DNA from: Gammaproteobacteria bacterium
GTDB taxonomy: Bacteria; Gemmatimonadota; Gemmatimonadetes; Longimicrobiales; Gaopeijiaceae
NCBI GenBank assembly: GCA_009840525.1
Contig: VXNP01000070.1
Coordinates: 24,225-88,224 of the forward strand
Length of the DNA stretch: 64,000 bases
Direction of reading: 5' to 3'
This document shows positions 26,697 to 35,278 of the stretch, in pieces; the stretch's first letter is position 1, and the number at the start of each line of letters is the position of its first letter. Under the pieces are notes generated by a model that saw nothing but the letters and a program-made list of their open reading frames with translations, was not told the DNA's origin and did not search any database. The position numbers and the translations under genes were made by a program.

Positions 26697-27872
26697 ATGC
26701 CGGCGCACCAAGAGACGACGATCACGGCAGGAGCGGCACGGGATTCCCATTCCGACCCGCCCCCGGCCACCCATGGCGGCAAGCGCCGGCGGAGGCGGCG
26801 GCCGGATTCGAAGGCGTCCGCAAGGACGGTGCTCGGAGGCATGCTGCTCGCAGCCATCGCGTTCTCCTCCTCCGCACTCCAGGCCCAGGATCCGCCCTTC
26901 CGGTCCTATGGCGGCTCCAGTGTTTCCTTCGATGCGCGCGTGCACGCTCAGTACGAGGCGCCGAGCCCCGAGGGCGCCGTCTCGACGTTCTCCATGCGGC
27001 GCGCCTGGATCACGCTGGACGGGCGCTACAACGACTTCGTCAGCGGTCGCCTCCAGTTCGAGGCGCTGCGCGGAGGCACGGTGCTGGACGCGTGGCTCAC
27101 GTTGAGCTTCTCGGAGGCGTTCGTGCTCAACATGGGTCAGTTCAAGCGCGGCATCTCGTACTTCTGGCTGGTCCCCAACTCGGATCTGCCCCTCATCGAA
27201 CGCGACGCGAGGGTCTCGGGGGTTGACGACTGCCCGGGAATCGGTGGCGTGTGTTCCTTCGGCAACCTGGCGTTCCGGCTTGGCCTGAACGGATATGAGC
27301 CCGGGCTGCTGATGACGGGCCGCCTCGGCAGCCGGGCGAGCTACCGCGTAACGCTCACGAACGGGGAAGGCATCGACAACCGGGATGCCAACAACTGGAA
27401 GTCGACCACCGCGCAGCTGTCCTTCGACCTTAACGACGATAGCCGCTTAGCGGCCTACGCCTCATTCGACGAAACCCACTTCGAGTACGGATCGGCCTGG
27501 ACCCCGGCCTACGGGCTCGAGTTCGAGGCAGGGACATGGCGCGACGGAGGCCACCTGCTGCTGGGGGCGATCCGGGGGCGGAACTGGAAGGTGGCCCAGG
27601 ACACCCCGTTCACGGCATTTCAGGCGATGGGCCTCTGGTATGCGCGGTTGCCGGAGACCGCCCGCTTCGAGGCCATCGAGCCTCTGCTGCGCCTGAGTTG
27701 GGCCAGGACCGAGGACGCCGATGGCGGGGACGTTTCCGGCTTCACAATCACCCCCGGCTTCATGCTGTACGCCTTCGGGAAGAACGGAATCTCGACCAAT
27801 CTGGATATCTACCGGTCCTCGCTCGACCGCACCGAATGGTCCCTCAAGGTCCAGGCGTTCACCTACTTCTAG
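26697..27872 (+). CDS. Porin-like outer-membrane beta-barrel protein (OprP/OprO type)
   Basis: A 391-residue protein with an unusually long, Arg-rich N-terminal lead (KRRRRRRP) before the hydrophobic signal core MLLAAIAFSSSALQA and a likely cleavage before QDPP. The mature part has alternating hydrophobic and polar beta strands and ends in Phe (VQAFTYF), the outer-membrane insertion signal. Early strands (FSMRRAWITLDGRYNDFVSGRLQFE) and MGQFKRGISYFWLVPNSDLPLIER resemble phosphate-selective porins. A cysteine pair (DDCPGIGGVC) may bridge a loop. AGGAGG stands 5 bases before ATG 26697 and only 2 before ATG 26694, so I chose 26697. The substrate is unknown. Confidence 0.8.
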   Translation: MPAHQETTITAGAARDSHSDPPPATHGGKRRRRRRPDSKASARTVLGGMLLAAIAFSSSALQAQDPPFRSYGGSSVSFDARVHAQYEAPSPEGAVSTFSMRRAWITLDGRYNDFVSGRLQFEALRGGTVLDAWLTLSFSEAFVLNMGQFKRGISYFWLVPNSDLPLIERDARVSGVDDCPGIGGVCSFGNLAFRLGLNGYEPGLLMTGRLGSRASYRVTLTNGEGIDNRDANNWKSTTAQLSFDLNDDSRLAAYASFDETHFEYGSAWTPAYGLEFEAGTWRDGGHLLLGAIRGRNWKVAQDTPFTAFQAMGLWYARLPETARFEAIEPLLRLSWARTEDADGGDVSGFTITPGFMLYAFGKNGISTNLDIYRSSLDRTEWSLKVQAFTYF

Positions 27873-27890
27873 CCTGAAACGGAGGCGAGT

Positions 27891-27906
27891 GGCGCCGACA
27901 GGCGCC
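27891..27906. terminator. GGCGCC-GACA-GGCGCC hairpin between convergent genes
   Basis: Two copies of the self-complementary GGCGCC around a 4-base loop form a 6-bp all-GC stem 18 bases after the porin stop. The site is in the gap where the porin and STAS genes converge. There is no T tract, so rho-independent action is uncertain. Confidence 0.35.
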
Positions 27907-27938
27907 GGTGGCGTCGAGCTACGGCTCCCGCAACGCCT

Positions 27939-28271
27939 TCAGAAGCTGTCGATCGCCTGCTCGACGGTATCGCGGACCGTCATGATGCGCGTGAAACCGC
28001 TGACCTCCAGCACCTCCCGGACATGGTCCTGCACCTGGCACAGCGCCACTCCTCCGCCCTGGGCACGGGTCTTCTTGACGGCGAGGAGGAGAATGCGGAG
28101 GCCGGCGCTGCTGATGTACGACAGCTCGCCGCAATCCACGACCAGGCGGCTCGAACCGCCCTCCATGGCCTTGCTCAACTCCTGCTCGAAGGAGGTCGCG
28201 TTTACCGAATCAACGCGGCCGCTTACGGCCGCGATCACGGCGTCTCCGGACTGACTGGCTGTGACTTTCAC
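27939..28271 (-). CDS. STAS-domain anti-sigma factor antagonist
   Basis: A 110-residue SpoIIAA/RsbV-like protein, the phosphorylatable switch partner of the adjacent kinase. From GTG 28271 it begins VKVTASQSGDAVIAAVSGRVD. The conserved helix start ELSYISSAGLRILLLA carries the expected phospho-acceptor Ser55. The usual acidic residue just before it is Ser here (ISSAG instead of DSAG-like). GTG 28271 has GGGGA 9 bases upstream; the longer TTG start at 28322 would sit inside the kinase gene. It is co-directional with the kinase, 23 bases apart, and convergent with the porin. Confidence 0.9.
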   Translation of the reverse strand: MKVTASQSGDAVIAAVSGRVDSVNATSFEQELSKAMEGGSSRLVVDCGELSYISSAGLRILLLAVKKTRAQGGGVALCQVQDHVREVLEVSGFTRIMTVRDTVEQAIDSF

Positions 28272-28294
28272 GGATTTGGATCCCCTGTCGCGCC

Positions 28295-28714
28295 CTACAG
28301 CGGCTGTGTGAGGGTCAGGCAATTTCGCTTTTTATCGCGTCGATAGGATATGTCGTGCACGAGGTTCTTGGCAAGGTGGATGCCGAGCCCTCCGATGGGT
28401 CGCTCGTCCACCGGCAGCGTGAAATCCGGGAGCGGCGCGTCAGCCAGCGGATTGAACGATCGTCCGTTGTCTTCGATGCGGACTTCCAGCACCTGGTCTC
28501 CCAGCCCGAAGTCCACGCGAATCCTCGGTTCCTCCGGCACTTTCTCGAACCCGTATGAGATGACGTTGGTGAGGATTTCGTCCAGCGCCAGACAGAACCT
28601 CTGCACTACGAGATCGCTTACGCCGTTCGCGGTGACGAAGCGCTCGAACACCTCCACGACCCTTCGAGGCTCGTGCTGGTCCATCCCCACATCAATCCCA
28701 AGTGTGACATCCAT
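28295..28714 (-). CDS. ATP-binding anti-sigma regulatory kinase, SpoIIAB/RsbW-like
   Basis: A 139-residue GHKL-fold protein of the HATPase_c_2 type. Motifs are the N box ALDEILTNVISYGF, G1 IEDNGRSFNPL and G2 GGLGIHLAKNLVHDISY. By family analogy it phosphorylates the STAS protein encoded just downstream and binds a partner, classically a sigma factor, when STAS is phosphorylated. No sigma factor gene is in the window, so the target is unknown. It starts divergent from the phosphatase operon at 29035 across a 320-base gap. Confidence 0.9.
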   Translation of the reverse strand: MDVTLGIDVGMDQHEPRRVVEVFERFVTANGVSDLVVQRFCLALDEILTNVISYGFEKVPEEPRIRVDFGLGDQVLEVRIEDNGRSFNPLADAPLPDFTLPVDERPIGGLGIHLAKNLVHDISYRRDKKRNCLTLTQPL

Positions 28715-29034
28715 GCGTCGATCCGCGGCTGTGCCCCAACGACTGCGCCATTCTCCCTTTGTTCCGCAGGCTTCCGGATTTGCCGGCCTAACAACCTATC
28801 ACGGCAGGCTCGAATGCGCATCCCTCGATGCCCCGGCGTCGCCACGACGCGCCGGCAACGCCAAACCGGAAGCTGATCTCCAACATTCCCGAGCTCCGAC
28901 AAGTGCGGATCGTTGTTGCCAACGGGCGCGCAAAGAGTAGTTTTGGGCGACGCCAACGCCCGATCAGGCTCCCGAGCCGGCCGACCGCCGGCTCAGCGGA
29001 ATGCATCGGGATCGCTTCTCTTTCGGGAGGACGT
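28715..29034. other. Divergent regulatory region between anti-sigma kinase and phosphatase operon
   Basis: No gene I can support. The receiver-PP2C frame stays open upstream to 28828, but ATG 29035 with GGGAGG four bases upstream and the standard receiver N-terminus argue that the upstream part is leader. The region holds the candidate plus-strand promoter listed separately. It is the natural place for shared control of the two halves of the signalling module. Confidence 0.5.
28916..28943 (+). promoter_or_regulatory. Candidate promoter for the receiver-PP2C/binding protein/kinase operon
   Basis: TTGCCA (28916-28921) and TAGTTT (28938-28943) are 16 bases apart, about 90 bases ahead of ATG 29035. 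The -35 match is good and the -10 match weak. Confidence 0.3.
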
Positions 29035-30186
29035 ATGAAGAAGATTCTTGTGGTGGACGACGAGCCGGATCTCGAGCTTCTCCTCAGGCAGAAGTTCCGC
29101 CGCAAGATGCGCCGGCGGGAGATCGAACTCGTTTTCGCCAGCAATGGTGTCGAAGCGCTCGACAAGCTGAACGAGCAGGACGACATCGACATGGTCCTGT
29201 CGGACATCAACATGCCGGAGATGGACGGGCTGACGCTCCTCAGCCAGATCAACTCGCTGGACCTGGACCTGCGCGCGGTGATCGTCACGGCGTACGGCGA
29301 CATGGAGAACATCCGCACCGCCATGAATCGCGGCGCGTTCGATTTCCTCACCAAGCCGATCAACTTCGACGATCTCGAAACCACGATCGACAAGACGATC
29401 CGTCATCTGGAGGTGATGCGCGAAGCGCTTCGCTCCCGCGACGAGCTCGTTGCCCTGCGCCAGGAGCTGGGCGTAGCGGCTCAGATGCAGGACTCGATCC
29501 TGCCCAAGGTCTTCCCGCAGCATCCCCGCTACGGCCTGTTCGCCTGGATGACCCCGGCCAAGGAGGTGGGCGGTGACTTCTACGACTTTTTCCCGGTGGA
29601 GGATGAGGGGTTTGCCGTGGTGGTCGCGGATGTCTCCGGCAAGGGAGTTCCCGCCGCGCTGTTCATGATGGTCAGCCGGACCCTCGTCAAGGGATCCGCC
29701 CTTGGCGAACGGGAACCCGTAAAATGCATAACCGAGGTCAACCAGCTACTCTACGAACAGAACAAGGAGTCGATGTTCGTAACCATGTTCTACGCGGTAC
29801 TCGATCCGGCATCGGGGCTTCTGCAATACGTAAACGGAGGCCACAACCTCCCCTGTCTGGTCAAGCCCTCGGGCGAGGTGACATGGCTGCCGGGGGACAG
29901 CGGCATCGTTCTCGGCGTGATCGACGAATTCCCCTATCAGCAACACTCGATGCAGTTGGAGGAGGGCGACATCGTCTTCTTCTACACGGATGGCGTGACG
30001 GAAGCGATGGACGAGGCCGGAAACCAGTTCGGGGATGATACCCTGCTGGATGTCCTGCGAAGGGCGGCCGGCGCCGACCCCGAGGACATGACACGCCAGG
30101 TGGTCGATGCCGTCCATGAACACGCCGGCGGCGCACCCCAGTCCGACGACCTGACCTGTCTGGCGCTCCGATACGGGGGAGACTGA
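29035..30186 (+). CDS. Response regulator with PP2C (RsbU/SpoIIE-type) phosphatase output
   Basis: A 383-residue fused receiver-phosphatase. The receiver (1-125) has VVDDEPD, phosphoacceptor Asp57 in MVLSDINMPEMDG and the FLTKPINFDD switch Lys. A helical linker (130-160) leads to the PP2C domain (about 165-380), with metal-ligand Asp residues in AKEVGGDFYDFF, VVVADVSGKGVPAALFM, FFYTDGVTEAMDE and SDDLTCLALRY. By family knowledge it dephosphorylates a STAS antagonist, here most simply the one at 27939. The next gene starts on the last base of its stop (TGATG), so the three genes form one operon. Confidence 0.94.
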   Translation: MKKILVVDDEPDLELLLRQKFRRKMRRREIELVFASNGVEALDKLNEQDDIDMVLSDINMPEMDGLTLLSQINSLDLDLRAVIVTAYGDMENIRTAMNRGAFDFLTKPINFDDLETTIDKTIRHLEVMREALRSRDELVALRQELGVAAQMQDSILPKVFPQHPRYGLFAWMTPAKEVGGDFYDFFPVEDEGFAVVVADVSGKGVPAALFMMVSRTLVKGSALGEREPVKCITEVNQLLYEQNKESMFVTMFYAVLDPASGLLQYVNGGHNLPCLVKPSGEVTWLPGDSGIVLGVIDEFPYQQHSMQLEEGDIVFFYTDGVTEAMDEAGNQFGDDTLLDVLRRAAGADPEDMTRQVVDAVHEHAGGAPQSDDLTCLALRYGGD

Positions 30187-31403
30187 TGAGACGCGGGACG
30201 GGGTGCCGGGGCGCAAGGCCCGCGAGCCATGCCCTGACGCCTCGCCACGCTGCCACCGCAGTCTTTCTGGGAATCGTGGTCGGCGCTCTCGCGGACTCGC
30301 CGCTGGCGGCCCAGTCGGAGGCGGAGGGCGTCTTTGCGGATTCGATCGTGTTCGGGCAGTCGGCCGCCTTCACCGGCCCCACGAGCGAGCTTGGATCCAA
30401 CATGAGGCTCGGGATTCTCGCGGCGTTCGAGGAAGCCAACCGGCGTGGGGGTGTGCAGGGACGGGTGCTTCGGCTTCGTTCGCGGGACGACGGATACGAA
30501 CCCGAAGCCGCTTCCGACAACACGCACGCGCTTATCGCCGAGGGCGTGTTCGGACTGGTGGGCGCGGTGGGAACTCCCACCTCCACCGCGGCGGAACCGA
30601 TCGCGAGCGCCGCCGGCGTCCCTTACATCGGGCCGTTCACGGGCGCGGAATTCCTGCGTGAGAATCGCGACTTCGTCGTCAACCTGCGGGCATCCTACTT
30701 TCAGGAAACCGAGGAGATGGTCGAGCGCCTGACCACCGACCTCGGCTTCACGCGCTTCGCGGTCCTGTACCAGGACGACAACTACGGCAACGCCGGGCTG
30801 ACCGGCATGCGCCGGGCTCTGGGAAGGCGTGACATGCTGCTGGTGGCCGAGGGAGCGTACGTCCGCAACACCACCGCGGTGAAGCGGGCTCTTCTCGATA
30901 TCCGGGAAGGCAACCCCCAGGCGGTGATCATCATCGGCGCCTATCAACCCGCGGCCACGTTCATCAGGTGGGCGCGCCGCATCGGCGTGAACGCCATCTT
31001 CGTGAACATCTCGTTCGTCGGCAGCAACGCGCTGTTGAACGAACTGGGCGCAGCGGGCGAGGGTGTCGTGGTCACCCAGGTAGTCCCCTTCCCCCAGGAC
31101 ACCTCCGTTCCCGTGGTGGCCCGCTACCATCAGGCGCTGGAAGTGGTGGACCCGGATGCGAGTCCCGGCTTCGTCTCGCTCGAAGGCTACCTGGCCGGAC
31201 TCCTGATCGCCGAAGGACTGGACCGGACGGGCCCGGAACCGACCCGGGAGGGCTTCCTCGCGACGCTTCGGGAAGCAGGGCTCATCGATCTGGGCGGGTT
31301 CGCGGTGGAGTACGGGGTGCGCGACAACCAGGGCTCGGACCGCGTGTTTCTGACCCGGATCCAGGCTGGCCGTTTCCGCGCCATGGAGCGGCTCTCGCGA
31401 TGA
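30186..31403 (+). CDS. Periplasmic ligand-binding protein, branched-chain amino acid (LivK/Peripla_BP_6) type
   Basis: A 405-residue exported protein. The signal peptide has a long lead and the core AAVFLGIVVGALADSPLAA with likely cleavage at AQS. The mature part is a type I periplasmic-binding fold: IVFGQSAAFTGPTSELGSNMRLG, FEEANRRGGVQGRVLRLRSRDDGYEPE, LIAEGVFGLVGAVGTPTSTA and FAVLYQDDNYGNAGLTGM are diagnostic. No ABC permease or ATPase is adjacent. It lies between the receiver-phosphatase and the kinase with overlaps of 1 and 4 bases, which suggests that it is a sensor subunit for the kinase rather than a transport component. Confidence 0.92.
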   Translation: MRRGTGCRGARPASHALTPRHAATAVFLGIVVGALADSPLAAQSEAEGVFADSIVFGQSAAFTGPTSELGSNMRLGILAAFEEANRRGGVQGRVLRLRSRDDGYEPEAASDNTHALIAEGVFGLVGAVGTPTSTAAEPIASAAGVPYIGPFTGAEFLRENRDFVVNLRASYFQETEEMVERLTTDLGFTRFAVLYQDDNYGNAGLTGMRRALGRRDMLLVAEGAYVRNTTAVKRALLDIREGNPQAVIIIGAYQPAATFIRWARRIGVNAIFVNISFVGSNALLNELGAAGEGVVVTQVVPFPQDTSVPVVARYHQALEVVDPDASPGFVSLEGYLAGLLIAEGLDRTGPEPTREGFLATLREAGLIDLGGFAVEYGVRDNQGSDRVFLTRIQAGRFRAMERLSR

Positions 31404-33643
31404 CCCCTCCGGTTCAGGAGGGCCTGGACTCCAGAATCCACTCCACCTTCGAGTGGGTTCTGGCGAAGCTGCCGTCCAGATGGGGCGCGAAGCTCCGCGA
31501 TGCCACCGGGAACCGCTTCGGGATCGCGAGCCAGATCTGGGTGGGGCTGGGAGGGGGTGTGTCCCTGACTCTGGTGGCCAGCCTGCTGGCGCTGGGCCTC
31601 ATGACGATCGTCAACGCGAGCCAGCGGGAAGTCACCGGCACCTATATGCCGGGGATGATCGCCGCCTTCGACGTGGCGCGCAGCAGTTCGGAGCTGGTGC
31701 GCGCATCGCCCAGGCTGATCGCGGCGGATACGCCGGAGGACCTGGCGCTGGTCGAAGGTGATGTCATGCGGGAGGAGGAATTCCTGCTGACCCGGCTCGG
31801 TGAGATGACGGGAGCCGGCATCGAGGGAGAACTGCAGGATTCGGTGGTTCGGCTGGCGTCGACCCTTGTCGAGAGCATCGATCTCATCCTCGAATCGGTG
31901 TCTCGGCGGATGAACTACCGGGCCCAGGTGAGTGACCTCGAACGCGAAGTACAGGAGGTGACGCTGGGAGCCGAACTCCTGCTGGTCGCCGAGATCGACG
32001 ATCAGGAGTTCTTCATGGCAACGGGATTGCGGGAACTCACCGACCAGCCCGCGCCCGTTTCCGCGAGGAACGCACCAACCGAACTGGACCACTACCGCGG
32101 GTTGCTCGAATACCAGTCGACACAGAACGAGGTTTCACTCCTCATCCAGCGCGGGCTCACGCAGGACGATCCGGGCCTGCTCCAGACCAACCGGGAGCGG
32201 GTGACGGCGGCGATGAGCGGCCTCGAGGCCGCGCTGGACGAGCTGAACCCCGAGACCGCCGCCCTGTTTCGACCCTCGTTCCAGGCTCTCGGGGATCTCT
32301 ACTCGGCCGCGAACGGGATATTTACCATTCGCACCCTCGAGCTGGCCGAACTGGCCGAGTCCGAGGAGTACCTGGCCCTCAACGAAACGACCACCAACGA
32401 CCTGAGCGCGCTCGTTCAGCCACTGGTGGAGAACGCGGAGATCTCGACCCAGGAGGCGGCGGACCGGTCGGCCACTCTCCTGCAGATCGGCTGGTGGACG
32501 ATCCTTGCGGTCAACGTTCTGGCTGTGCTGGCGGCCGTCTTCGGAGGCTGGAAGTTCTTCGGTGAGCGTCTGCTGGTCCGGCTGCGCCACCTTTCCGACG
32601 TGATGCGCCGCATGTCGCGCGGCGAACTGGAAGCGAAGCTGGAGATTGCCGGCAACGACGAGGTCACCGACATGGCGGGCGCCCTCGAGGTGTTCCGCCA
32701 GCACGCCATCGAAGTTCAGCGCCTGAACCTGGTGGAGGCGCTCGCCACCGAGGTCCAGGACAAGAACGCGGAGCTTGAGAGCACGCTCGACGAGCTGCGG
32801 CGCACCCAGGAACAGGTCATCACCCAGGAGAAGCTGGCGTCGCTCGGTGCCCTGACGGCGGGCGTGGCGCACGAGATCCGCAACCCGCTCAACTTCGTCA
32901 ACAACTTCGCTGCGCTTTCCGTCGAGTTGATCGACGAGTTGCGGGAGGAACTCGGGATGGAGGGAGAGAGCGGCAACGGTGACGGCGCGGGACCGCTCGC
33001 CGCCGCCGGCGACGAAGAGCTGACCGAAATCGTGGACGAAATCCTGGGCGACCTCCAGCTCAACATCTCCAAGGTCAAGGAACACGGCGACCGGGCGAAC
33101 CGCATCGTCGACGGCATGCTGGCCCACTCCCGCGACGAGGCCGGCCAGATCGAGTCCATCGACATCAACCTGCTGGTGGAGGAATACACCAAGCTCGCCT
33201 ACCACGGGATGCGCGGCACCGATGCCACCTTCAACGTGACCATCACCCGCGAACTCGATCCCGAGGCAGGCCGCGTCGACGGCATCGCGCGCGACCTCAG
33301 CCGGGTCATCCTGAACATCGTCACCAACGCCTGCCAGGCCACCCAGATGCGCGGCAAGACGGAAGGCCGCGGGTACTCCCCCACCCTGCTCGTGTTCACC
33401 GAGGGACGGGACGACACCGTGTGCATCAAGGTGCGCGACAACGGCACCGGCATGCCCGAGAGCGTCGTGCGCAAGATCTTCGACCCCTTCTTCACCACCA
33501 AGTCCGGCACCCAGGGCACTGGCCTCGGGCTGTCGATCTCGCACGAGATCGTGCGCGAGCACGAAGGGCAGCTCGCCGTGGAAACCGAAGAGGGCGAATT
33601 CACGGAGTTCACCATCATCCTCCCGCGGGTGAAGGGGAAATAG
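31400..33643 (+). CDS. Transmembrane histidine kinase with large periplasmic helical domain
   Basis: A 747-residue kinase from ATG 31400, overlapping the binding-protein stop by 4 bases. TM1 is near residues 48-71 and TM2 near 363-383. The intervening 290 residues are strongly helical and acidic, as in TorS-type sensor domains. HAMP (385-440) and a coiled coil (440-475) lead to His491 in GVAHEIRNPLNFVNNFAAL. An acidic insertion (about 520-550) interrupts the HisKA region. The ATPase shows NIVTNACQAT, RDNGTGMPESV, FDPFFTTKSGTQGTGLGLSI. The 3' end overlaps comM, on the opposite strand, by 29 bases. Confidence 0.93.
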   Translation: MTPPVQEGLDSRIHSTFEWVLAKLPSRWGAKLRDATGNRFGIASQIWVGLGGGVSLTLVASLLALGLMTIVNASQREVTGTYMPGMIAAFDVARSSSELVRASPRLIAADTPEDLALVEGDVMREEEFLLTRLGEMTGAGIEGELQDSVVRLASTLVESIDLILESVSRRMNYRAQVSDLEREVQEVTLGAELLLVAEIDDQEFFMATGLRELTDQPAPVSARNAPTELDHYRGLLEYQSTQNEVSLLIQRGLTQDDPGLLQTNRERVTAAMSGLEAALDELNPETAALFRPSFQALGDLYSAANGIFTIRTLELAELAESEEYLALNETTTNDLSALVQPLVENAEISTQEAADRSATLLQIGWWTILAVNVLAVLAAVFGGWKFFGERLLVRLRHLSDVMRRMSRGELEAKLEIAGNDEVTDMAGALEVFRQHAIEVQRLNLVEALATEVQDKNAELESTLDELRRTQEQVITQEKLASLGALTAGVAHEIRNPLNFVNNFAALSVELIDELREELGMEGESGNGDGAGPLAAAGDEELTEIVDEILGDLQLNISKVKEHGDRANRIVDGMLAHSRDEAGQIESIDINLLVEEYTKLAYHGMRGTDATFNVTITRELDPEAGRVDGIARDLSRVILNIVTNACQATQMRGKTEGRGYSPTLLVFTEGRDDTVCIKVRDNGTGMPESVVRKIFDPFFTTKSGTQGTGLGLSISHEIVREHEGQLAVETEEGEFTEFTIILPRVKGK

Positions 33644-35156
33644 GCACCCGGCTTCGGTACTGGATGGCCTCCGCCACATGCGACGCATGTACGCGCTCGC
33701 TCCCGCACAGGTCGGCGATGGTGCGAGCCACGCGCAGAATCCGGTGATGGCCGCGTGCCGAGAGACCCAGATTGCGCACGGCACCGCGCAGCAGCCGGCG
33801 ACCTTCCGACCCCGGTAAGCACCAGCGTCGCATCTCTCTGGATCCGAGGCGGCCGTTGAAGAGAGCGGTCCCGTTCCGGCTTCCGCGCTGCTGTTGCCGG
33901 CGCAGGGCGCCCGCGACCTGCGCACGTGACTCCAGGCTCGTCATCCCGGTGTTGGGCCCATGGAGTTCCTTGATCGGCACGGCCGGGATGTGCACATGGA
34001 GGTCGACGCGATCCAGCAACGGCCCGGACACCCGGTTGCGATAGCGCCGGATGGTGGCGTCGGTGCAGGAGCACCGTCCCGATCCATCACCGTGGAACCC
34101 GCACGGACAGGGGTTCATCGCGGCGACCAGGGTGAAGCGGCAGGGATAGGTCACCGCCTGACTGGCACGCGAGATCGTAACGGCTTCGTCCTCCAGGGGT
34201 TGCCGCAGGGCTTCGAGCACGTTCCGGCGGAACTCCGGAAGCTCGTCGAGAAAGAGAACCCCCTGATGCGCGAGGCTGACTTCGCCGGGTCGCGGCACGC
34301 GGCCACCGCCGACGAGTCCCGCGTCGCTGATGGTGTGGTGGGGGGCACGGAACGGGCGGCGCGTCACAAGCGCCTCTCCGGGGGGCAGGCGTCCGGCCAC
34401 GGAATGTACCTTCGTCGTCTCCACCGCCTCCTGCAGCTCAAGGGGCGGGAGGATTCCCGGCAGGCGCCGCGCGAGCATGGTCTTGCCCGCTCCGGGCGGC
34501 CCGGTCAGGAGCAGATTGTGCCCTCCGGCGGCCGCCACCACAAGGGCGCGCTTGGCATGGGCCTGACCCCGGACGTCGGCCAGGTCAGGCGCGTCCCCGC
34601 CGCCACCGCCCAGAAGAGCGATGCCGTCCACGGTGGCCGGGCTGATCGGGCTGCTCCCGGTCAGATGCCGGATCACTTCCGGCAGGCAAGACGCCCCGAT
34701 CACCTCCACCGCCCCCGCCACCGCCGCCTCGCGCGCGTTCGCGGAAGGAAGCACCAGGCCCTGCATCCCGCGGCAGCCGTTGGCGATGGAGAGCGCTCCG
34801 CGCACCGGGCGCAACTCGCCGTCGAGCCCCAGTTCGCCGACGAATACAAGGCCGTCGGCATCCTCCGCCGGCAGGTGGCCGGCCACGATCAGAAGCGCGA
34901 TCGCGATGGGGAGGTCGAAGGCGCTGCCGGTCTTGGGCACGTCGGCCGGCGCCAGGTTGATGGTGACCCGGCGATGCGGGATCGGGAATTCCACGCTGGC
35001 GAGCGCGGCGGTCACCCGTTCGCGGCCTTCGCGCACAGCGCCTGCCGGCAGACCGACGATCGAAAACGACGGGAGGCCGGACGTGAGGCTCGCCTCGACG
35101 CTGACCGGAAAGCTGTCGACTCCGCTCAGGGCGGCCGAACGGACCTGAGTGAACAT
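33615..35156 (-). CDS. comM: Mg-chelatase-like AAA+ protein ComM
   Basis: Hexameric AAA+ helicase that promotes branch migration during integration of transforming DNA; not a true magnesium chelatase. It is 513 residues with an N-terminal Lon-protease-like domain (SIVGLPAGAVREGRERV), Walker A at 219-226 (GPPGAGKT), Walker B VLFLDELPEF, the Cys-rich NPCPCGFHGDGSGRCSC segment and a C-terminal helical ARGHHRILRVARTIADL domain. It is co-directional with the pnt operon and follows the barrel gene by 122 bases. Its last 29 bases overlap the end of the opposite-strand kinase gene. Confidence 0.95.
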   Translation of the reverse strand: MFTQVRSAALSGVDSFPVSVEASLTSGLPSFSIVGLPAGAVREGRERVTAALASVEFPIPHRRVTINLAPADVPKTGSAFDLPIAIALLIVAGHLPAEDADGLVFVGELGLDGELRPVRGALSIANGCRGMQGLVLPSANAREAAVAGAVEVIGASCLPEVIRHLTGSSPISPATVDGIALLGGGGGDAPDLADVRGQAHAKRALVVAAAGGHNLLLTGPPGAGKTMLARRLPGILPPLELQEAVETTKVHSVAGRLPPGEALVTRRPFRAPHHTISDAGLVGGGRVPRPGEVSLAHQGVLFLDELPEFRRNVLEALRQPLEDEAVTISRASQAVTYPCRFTLVAAMNPCPCGFHGDGSGRCSCTDATIRRYRNRVSGPLLDRVDLHVHIPAVPIKELHGPNTGMTSLESRAQVAGALRRQQQRGSRNGTALFNGRLGSREMRRWCLPGSEGRRLLRGAVRNLGLSARGHHRILRVARTIADLCGSERVHASHVAEAIQYRSRVPISPSPAGG

Positions 35157-35278
35157 CGCCCCCCGCTGCCATGCCTGACGTGGTGCCGGACGGCGGGGCC
35201 TTTCCCCGCGCAGGAGAAAGGTGGCGACGTTGCGGGGGCGTCCCCATGGCGGGATGGGAACACCTGGGCTACATGCCG

